Shown here: piece after piece, positions 62,301-64,000 of the stretch
Numbering within the stretch: the first letter of the stretch is position 1
Layout of the letters: every line of letters begins with the position of its first letter
Source: Atrina japonica
Lineage: Eukaryota; Mollusca; Bivalvia; Pterioida; Pinnidae
DNA length: 64,000 nt
Direction: 5' to 3'
Assembly (NCBI GenBank): GCA_030159075.1
Contig: BROG01000237.1
Span: forward strand, 283,001-347,000
Translations under genes and position numbers: made by a program
Notes under the pieces: generated by a model
Told to the model about the DNA's origin: nothing
Seen by the model: the letters and a program-made list of their open reading frames with translations, nothing else
The model's database searches: none

Positions 62301-64000
62301 CAGACCACTTTGAGTCAGTCAGTAAGGTCTTGAAAGCAAAGTTCCACTGTAACACCTCACTAATCAGACCACTTTGAGTCAGTCAGTTAGGTGGTCTTGA
62401 TAGTGAAATGCCACTGTCACACCTCACTAATCAGACCACTTTGAGTCAGTCAGTTAGGTGGTCTTGATAGTGAAATGCCACTGTCACACCTCACTAATCA
62501 GACCACTTTGAATCAGTCAGTAAGATCTTGAAAGCAAAGTTCCACTGTAACACCTCACTAATCAGACCACTTTGAATCAGTCAGTAAGGTCTTGAAAGCA
62601 AAGTTCCACTGTAACACCTCACTAATCAGACCACTGAGTCAGTCAGTAAGGTCTTGAAAGCAAAGTTCCACTGTAACACCTCACTAATCAGACCACTTTG
62701 AGTCAGTCAGTTAGGTGGTCTTGATAGTGAAATGCCACTGTCACACCTCACTAATCAGACCACTTTGAGTCAGTCAGTTAGGTGGTCTTGATAGTGAAAT
62801 GCCACTGTCACACCTCACTAATCAGACCACTTTGAGTCAGTCAGTTAGGTGGTCTTGATAGTGAAATGCCACTGTCACACCTCACTAATCAGACCACTTT
62901 GAGTCGGTCAGTTAGGTTGTCTTGATAGTGAAATGCCACTGTAACACCTCACTAATCAGACCACTGAGTCGGTCAGTTAGGTGGTCTTGATAGTGAAATG
63001 CCACTGTAACACCTCACTAATCAGACCACTGAGTCGGTCAGTTAGGTGGTCTTGATAGTGAAATGCCACTGTAACACCTCACTAATCAGACCACTGAGTC
63101 AGTCAGTTAGGTGGTCTTGATAGTGAAATGCCACTGTAACACCTCACTATTTAGACCACTGAGTCAGTCAGTTAGGTGGTCTTGATAGTGAAATGCCACT
63201 GTAACACCTCACTAATTAGACCACTGAGTCAGTCAGTTAGGTGGTCTTGATAGTGAAATGCCACTGTAACACCTCACTAATCAGACCACTGAGTCGGTCA
63301 GTTAGGTGGTCTTGACAGTGAAATGCCACTGTAACACCTCACTAATCAGACCACTGAGTCGGTCAGTTAGGTGGTCTTGACAGTGAAATGCCACTGTAAC
63401 ACCTCACTAATCAGACCACTGAGTTGGTCAGTTAGGTGGTCTTGATAGTGAAATGCCACTGTAACACCTCACTAATCAGACCACTGAGTCGGTCAGTTAG
63501 GTGGTCTTGACAGTGAAATGCCACTGTAACACCTCACTAATCAGACCACTGAGTCGGTCAGTTAGGTGGTCTTGATAGTGAAATGCCACTGTAACACCTC
63601 ACTAATCAGACCACTGAGTCGGTCAGTTAGGTGGTCTTGATAGTGAAATGCCACTAACACCTCACTAATCAGACCACTGAGTCAGTCAGTTAGGTGGTCT
63701 TGATAGTGAAATGCCACTGTAACACCTCACTAATCAGACCACTGAGTTGGTCAGTTAGGTGGTCTTGATAGTGAAATGCCACTGTAACACCTCACTAATC
63801 AGACCACTGAGTTGGTCAGTTAGGTGGTCTTGATAGTGAAATGCCACTAACACCTCACTAATCAGACCACTGAGTCGGTCAGTTAGGTTGTCTTAAAAGT
63901 GAGGTTCCACTGTATATGGACAATCAGGGTAAAATTTTCAATGAAAAAAAAAGAATGATTTTTTATTTACTTTTCAGGGAACTTGGAAACATAAAACCAG
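42453..64000 (+). CDS. TTC13: Gene C: TTC13-like tetratricopeptide repeat protein, 5' part
   Basis: Join of 42453-42708, 45176-45273, 46069-46144, 48562-48632, 50221-50286, 52132-52224, 53627-53743, 58260-58373, 59605-59687 and 63978 to beyond the window; 997 nt here, about 332 residues. Human TTC13 is about 860 residues, so over half lies downstream. MAAILLLLLLTCLF is a signal peptide; a Cys-rich segment follows (CGED..LC..GHC..LPC, as in vertebrate TTC13), then TPR units from residue 144: LGFVLLNMGSLDEAMGSFNKAL, AYYGRGIVYQRRGL, HEAYERRAESYIALNHYDEA, YLASYFHLGLAQYYRGK and TSLGQAFRELGN. The last piece and YYGRGIVY match TTC13 closely. TPRs bind proteins; the specific partner is unknown to me. 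The introns, up to 4.5 kb, are loaded with tandem arrays and MITEs. Confidence 0.92.
42885..43035. mobile_element. 151-bp TA-type MITE
   Basis: Ends TA-CAGTAAAACCACGTTATAC and GGTATTACTG-TA. Internal GGCATTATAAAGGGGTTTGG. Fits the pogo/Tigger-like pattern of the neighbouring elements. Confidence 0.7.
43324..44345. mobile_element. 1022-bp non-autonomous TA-type DNA transposon
   Basis: Perfect 23-bp inverted ends starting CAGTAGAACTTCGATGAGTC, flanked by TA (43322-43323, 44346-44347). Sub-terminal GTTCGAAACA.CG and ATTCGACTCAT motifs repeat inside each end. No transposase-like frame. The ends and TA target suggest the pogo/Tigger group. Confidence 0.88.
45176..45273 (+). CDS. TTC13: Gene C exon 2: Cys-rich linker
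   Basis: Residues 86-118 (EDGSANLPHGLCSSIRD...). The acceptor is CTTTTTCAG and the donor GAG|GTTAGT. Short but in phase with both neighbours. The next intron (45274-46068) contains reversed SINE-B pieces. Confidence 0.87.
45345..45670 (-). mobile_element. Reversed SINE-B pieces (two, side by side)
   Basis: 45350-45475 has CAAGTAAACAGGCAAAC and GCAGGATTTGAACCTTCACT; 45560-45665 has GAGTAAACAGGCAAACTACA and GATCAGAGGTGAGAGA. Both are reversed SINE-B bodies, strongly eroded. Confidence 0.6.
46069..46144 (+). CDS. TTC13: Gene C exon 3
   Basis: Residues 119-143 (ELSRELLESGLMPMKTGDKD..). The acceptor is GTTTACAG and the donor G|GTATTT. The next intron (46145-48561) holds a reversed SINE-B, a VNTR and a MITE-derived array. 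Confidence 0.87.
46625..46795 (-). mobile_element. Reversed SINE-B fragment
   Basis: CCCAAGTAAACTGGCAACC, TAATCAGCTTTGGTTTCAAC and GACTCAAACCTGCCCTGACT in the reversed SINE-B order. Confidence 0.65.
47109..47242 (+). repeat. VNTR, ~9-bp unit (GTACAGTCA / GTACAGCCA)
   Basis: Some 14 units of GTACAGTCA and GTACAGCCA. Translates as QYSQYS by chance only. Confidence 0.95.
47860..48182 (+). repeat. MITE-derived degenerate tandem array
   Basis: Repeated CTCACAAGACAGGTGGTCTC and CTCACGAG.GTCTCACAAG motifs at roughly 35-70 bp steps, ending AGACAGGTTCCACTGTA, which is the inverted terminus of the CAGTGGAACC MITE family. It seems to be an internal expansion of one such element. Confidence 0.75.
48562..48632 (+). 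CDS. TTC13: Gene C exon 4: first TPR
   Basis: Residues 144-167, ALGFVLLNMGSLDEAMGSFN and on to KALK, a TPR helix pair. The acceptor is GCTTTTCAG and the donor AAG|GTGTGA. The next intron (48633-50220) holds two related hAT-like MITEs, one with another MITE nested in it. Confidence 0.9.
48761..49169. mobile_element. hAT-like MITE, CAGGGATTTT ends, with nested insertion
   Basis: Ends CAGGGATTTTTCACC and GGCGAAAATCCCTG; flanks GATAG and GATAA suggest a 5-bp target duplication. The body matches 49943-50175 (GGCCCCATTCCCAAT, GTCAAATGACAATGAATTTT), and is split by the TA-type MITE at 48877-49054. Confidence 0.72.
48877..49054 (+). mobile_element. 178-bp TA-type MITE nested in a hAT-like MITE
   Basis: Ends TA-CAGAAAAACCTGCTATAGC and AGGTTTCACTG-TA; same length and motif order as 13115-13292 (GGCCACC, TATAAAGGCCA, TCTGTCCCTTG). 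Its position inside 48761-49169 shows it moved later. Confidence 0.8.
49180..49400 (+). mobile_element. Eroded SINE-C body
   Basis: GTGGAAGGTCTATGGTTCCA (B-box remnant), GTGAAAGTCATCAGTCTTTC and GACATCTCCATATAAT follow the order of the SINE at 37668-37995. Confidence 0.55.
49857..50192. mobile_element. TTAA-ended palindromic element split by a hAT-like MITE
   Basis: GTTAACCCATCAACCCTTG at its start continues through TTCTGTAAATCAATTACTTA to TTTAGGGATGAATG; the other end GAATGGGTTAA is beyond the MITE at 49943-50175. The 5-bp GAATG is duplicated on both sides. Confidence 0.75.
49943..50175. mobile_element. 233-bp hAT-like MITE
   Basis: Perfect 13-bp inverted ends CAGGGATTTTCCA. The target duplication GAATG (49938-49942, 50176-50180) is exact, and the uninterrupted form GGGGTGAATGGGTTAA is seen at 55808-55824. 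So this family makes 5-bp duplications. Confidence 0.88.
50221..50286 (+). CDS. TTC13: Gene C exon 5
   Basis: Residues 168-189, YNPSTIGAYYGRGIVYQRRG then LQ. The acceptor is TGTTTTGCAG and the donor CAG|GTAGAG. YYGRGIVY corresponds to the YGRGIAY of vertebrate TTC13. The next intron (50287-52131) carries a dispersed repeat with GTCTGTCTGTCTG, a reversed SINE-B, a MITE and a degenerate array. Confidence 0.92.
50290..50560 (+). repeat. Dispersed repeat with GGGGGCAT ends and TCTG microsatellite
   Basis: It begins AAGCCCCCAGCC..GCCGGGGGCAT, has (TCTG)n near 50349-50380, contains two TTTGGATTGTGATACAGT units and ends GGGGGCATTTGTGTTGCATA. A related piece with CCCCCTAGTG..GGGGGCATGT lies near 56311-56350. 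Confidence 0.6.
50570..50765 (-). mobile_element. Reversed SINE-B, nearly full length
   Basis: TTTTACACTACACGCAACAG, TATATGGTGGCGGCCCG, CAAGTAAGCTGGCAAACTTT, CGGGACTTGAACCTGC and AGAAGTGAGAGA run in reversed SINE-B order. Confidence 0.8.
51450..51591 (+). mobile_element. 142-bp TA-type MITE, CAGTGGAA family
   Basis: Ends TA-CAGTGGAAGCCGTCATGAG and GATTTGTTCTACTG-TA; internal GGTCTCTCAAGACATGTGGT. Confidence 0.75.
51628..52045 (+). repeat. Degenerate tandem array, ~100-120-bp unit
   Basis: About four units with CCAGTAAAGTGGTGACATG, TAAAATTC, CAAGGCTGGAAAGTGGCATC and TGAGGTA..GCCC in that order; strongly diverged. Confidence 0.8.
52132..52224 (+). CDS. TTC13: Gene C exon 6
   Basis: Residues 190-220 (EIANAAKSVREFNEVILQTT..HEAYERRAE). 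The acceptor is TTCATAACAG and the donor GAG|GTATGT. The next intron (52225-53626) holds a 38-bp direct repeat (GGGTGAGTCCACTTGTGGTT near 52966 and 53005) and an eroded MITE at 53144-53290. Confidence 0.92.
53144..53290 (+). mobile_element. Eroded TA-type MITE, third copy of the 178-bp family
   Basis: TA-CAGTCAAACTTGCATTAAAAG, CACCTGCCTATAAAGGCCA and GTAAAGGCCACTTGTCTATA follow the 13115 and 48877 copies; the 3' end is damaged. Confidence 0.55.
53627..53743 (+). CDS. TTC13: Gene C exon 7: TPR unit
   Basis: Residues 221-259, SYIALNHYDEALDDLNKAAE then TSPSKCLYFVRGVVNLLLE. The acceptor is TTCTTTAATTAG and the donor GAG|GTATGT. Followed by the longest intron (53744-58259), which carries the 51-bp array, two palindromic elements and a MITE. 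Confidence 0.93.
53925..55070 (+). repeat. 51-bp minisatellite with splice-site-like units
   Basis: About 20 units, the central ones (54360-54700) nearly identical. Each reads TTTTCCTGCTATGTGTTG, (TTG)n, GTAAGTCTCTTG, TGTATTGTTTTAG. Because 51 is a multiple of three, long Val/Cys/Leu-rich frames appear; they are artefacts. Every unit carries a consensus donor GTAAGT and, about 20 nt on, an acceptor-like TTGTTTTAG, on the same strand as the host gene. Confidence 0.93.
55220..55583. mobile_element. 364-bp MITE with nested inverted repeats
   Basis: Outer ends AAAGTGGCATTAGCTGTGTT and AACACAGCTAATGCCCCTTT; an inner pair CCTATATATTTTGTGAAAAT and ATTTTCACAAAATATATAG. A second copy lies in opposite orientation at 60254-60552. 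Confidence 0.85.
55735..55826. mobile_element. TTAA-ended palindromic element, intact copy
   Basis: TTTAATTCATCACCTG, ATGGACTCTTCTGTAAATCA, ATTTAGACCAGT and GGGGTGAATGGGTTAA. It shows the uninterrupted form of the site occupied by the MITE at 49943-50175. Related copies: 9300-9390, 29565-29642, 56524-56612, 61172-61247. Confidence 0.65.
55942..56127 (+). mobile_element. 186-bp TA-type MITE, CAGTAGAACC family
   Basis: Ends TA-CAGTAGAACCTGTCTTGAA and GACAGGTTCCAATG-TA with GAGACCACATTTCAGTGGC inside. Confidence 0.78.
58260..58373 (+). CDS. TTC13: Gene C exon 8: TPR unit
   Basis: Residues 260-297, NFAEAESDFKKNLDSESPQY then LASYFHLGLAQYYRGKIR. The acceptor is TCATCTTCAG and the donor AGG|GTAAGT. 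Its last 73 nt and the donor are repeated twice immediately downstream. The next intron (58374-59604) contains those copies, a MITE and a TA microsatellite. Confidence 0.93.
58301..58553 (+). repeat. TTC13: Three tandem 85-bp copies of the exon 8 end plus splice donor
   Basis: Copies start at 58301, 58386 and 58471, each ending with a GTAAGT donor at 58374, 58459 and 58544, exactly 85 bp apart. All contain TATTTGGCCTCCTA and GCACAGTACTACC. Only the first has an acceptor at a workable distance. Reading through the first donor meets a TAG at 58386-58388, so use of the later donors would truncate the protein. The third copy also has a TAA in the matching frame. Confidence 0.93.
58819..59285. mobile_element. 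467-bp TA-type MITE
   Basis: Ends CAGTATAATCTGTCTAGTCC and, inverted, CAGAGTATAATCTGTCTACT, with TA on the left and GTA on the right. Internal repeats of the form TTCGGA.TA.ACAGA occur near both ends. No coding capacity. A TA microsatellite begins at its right edge. Confidence 0.82.
59286..59351. repeat. (TA)n microsatellite
   Basis: About 66 bp of pure TA directly abutting the MITE end at 59285. Confidence 0.96.
59605..59687 (+). CDS. TTC13: Gene C exon 9: TPR unit
   Basis: Residues 298-324, NAIEVFKEVLTIKPDHIDAS then TSLGQAF. The acceptor is TCATTTACAG and the donor CAG|GTAATA, phase 2. The next intron (59688-63977) holds two palindromic MITEs and the long 62-67-bp array. Confidence 0.93.
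59725..60207. mobile_element. 483-bp MITE with ~110-bp inverted ends (Tc1/mariner-like)
   Basis: Left end TA-CAGATAGCAGACAAAAGTA and right end ACTTTTGTCCCCTATCTG-TA. The inverted similarity runs on for about 110 bp (TTTTTTACTATATATTT, GAAGCCATTTC). TA target and GACAAAAGTATT ends fit Tc1/mariner elements. It lies just 37 bp after exon 9. Confidence 0.88.
60254..60552. mobile_element. Truncated, inverted copy of the 55220 MITE
   Basis: CTTGTACTTGATGTACAATA at its left is the reverse of sequence near 55512; the inner CCTATATATTTTGTGAAAAT pair and the right end AATGCCCCTTTAAA are retained. The left terminus is missing. Confidence 0.8.
61050..61630 (+). repeat. MITE-related sequence leading into the long array
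   Basis: ATAGTGGAACTATTGAGACC (61050), AAGACCACACATCTTGTAAT and later AAAGACCACCTCACTTGATA (61471) are diverged CAGTGGAAC-family segments. A TTAA-type palindromic element lies at 61172-61247. They pass into the regular array near 61565. Confidence 0.6.
61565..63910 (+). repeat. Long minisatellite, ~35 units of about 62-67 bp, MITE-derived
   Basis: Units share CACTGTAACACCTCACTAAT, CAGACCACT, GAGTCAGTCAGTTAGGTGGT and a GT.CTTGATAG..AA.T.CCACTG end. Variants differ at the unit end (TATAGTGAGGTTCC, TAGCAAAGTTCC, AAAGCAAAGTTCC, TAGTGAAATGCC). Early units have CCACTTTGAGTC, later ones the 3-bp shorter CCACTGAGTC. The last unit ends AGTGAGGTTCCACTGTATA, like a MITE terminus. The array ends about 70 bp before exon 10. 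Confidence 0.95.
63978..64000 (+). CDS. TTC13: Gene C exon 10 (cut by the window end)
   Basis: Residues 325-332 and onwards (RELGNIKP). The acceptor TTTACTTTTCAG gives the single base needed to complete the split Arg codon, and RELGN after LGQAF matches TTC13. The exon continues beyond the window. Confidence 0.88.

Noticed and set aside
61565..63910. CRISPR-like look of a regular ~65-bp array
   Set aside because: The units are contiguous with no variable spacers, the genome is eukaryotic, there are no cas genes, and the units resemble a local MITE end.

Overview
This is a stretch of an AT-rich animal nuclear genome, most probably from a bivalve mollusc. The genes are split by long introns with GT...AG borders. 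The spaces between exons are filled with tRNA-derived SINEs ending in (CAAA)n, many short inverted-repeat DNA transposons (MITEs), microsatellites and several long minisatellites. The 'mollusc' call is inference from the look of the repeats; I could not search a database. There is no operon structure, CRISPR array or bacterial gene.

Three protein genes can be assembled exon by exon with matching splice phases. (A) + strand, 7477-23714: eight exons coding a 617-residue type I membrane protein with a signal peptide, five sushi/CCP-like modules (one per phase 1-1 exon), one membrane helix and a cytoplasmic tail with PPPY and LPTY motifs, in the style of SUSD4/SUSD6. (B) - strand, 39368-33616: four exons coding a 477-residue tetraspanin of the peripherin-2/ROM1 (RDS) type with a long proline-rich tail, CRE-like sites upstream and a poly(A) signal right after the stop. 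(C) + strand, 42453 to beyond the window end: the first ten exons (about 332 residues) of a TTC13-like secretory-pathway TPR protein. B and C are divergent, about 3.1 kb apart. Nothing in the sequence suggests that the three genes act in one pathway.

Layout. 1-7476: no recognised gene; a 264-bp tandem duplication, MITE-like repeats and a SINE. 7477-23714: gene A, its introns carrying a decayed hAT element, SINEs, MITEs and tandem arrays. 23715-33596: about 9.9 kb without recognised genes, with a 5'-truncated SINE, TA microsatellites and, at 32546-33036, a very young 491-bp miniature LTR element. 33597-39540: gene B and its promoter region. 39541-42452: intergenic, with a SINE and a short minisatellite. 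42453-64000: gene C, whose introns hold many MITEs and large tandem arrays (51-bp units at 53925-55070 and about 62-67-bp units at 61565-63910).

The most striking item is the miniature LTR element. On the - strand it has a 162-bp LTR pair differing at one base, an 18-nt primer-binding site complementary to the 3' end of tRNA-Leu, a polypurine tract, a 4-bp target duplication, and in each LTR a 44-bp block resembling the internal promoter of 5S rRNA genes. That is the architecture of the plant 'Cassandra' TRIM elements, here in an animal genome. Other points of note are a three-fold tandem copy of the 3' end of a TTC13 exon with its splice donor, a minisatellite whose every unit carries a donor-like and an acceptor-like site, and a large array apparently grown from a MITE terminus.
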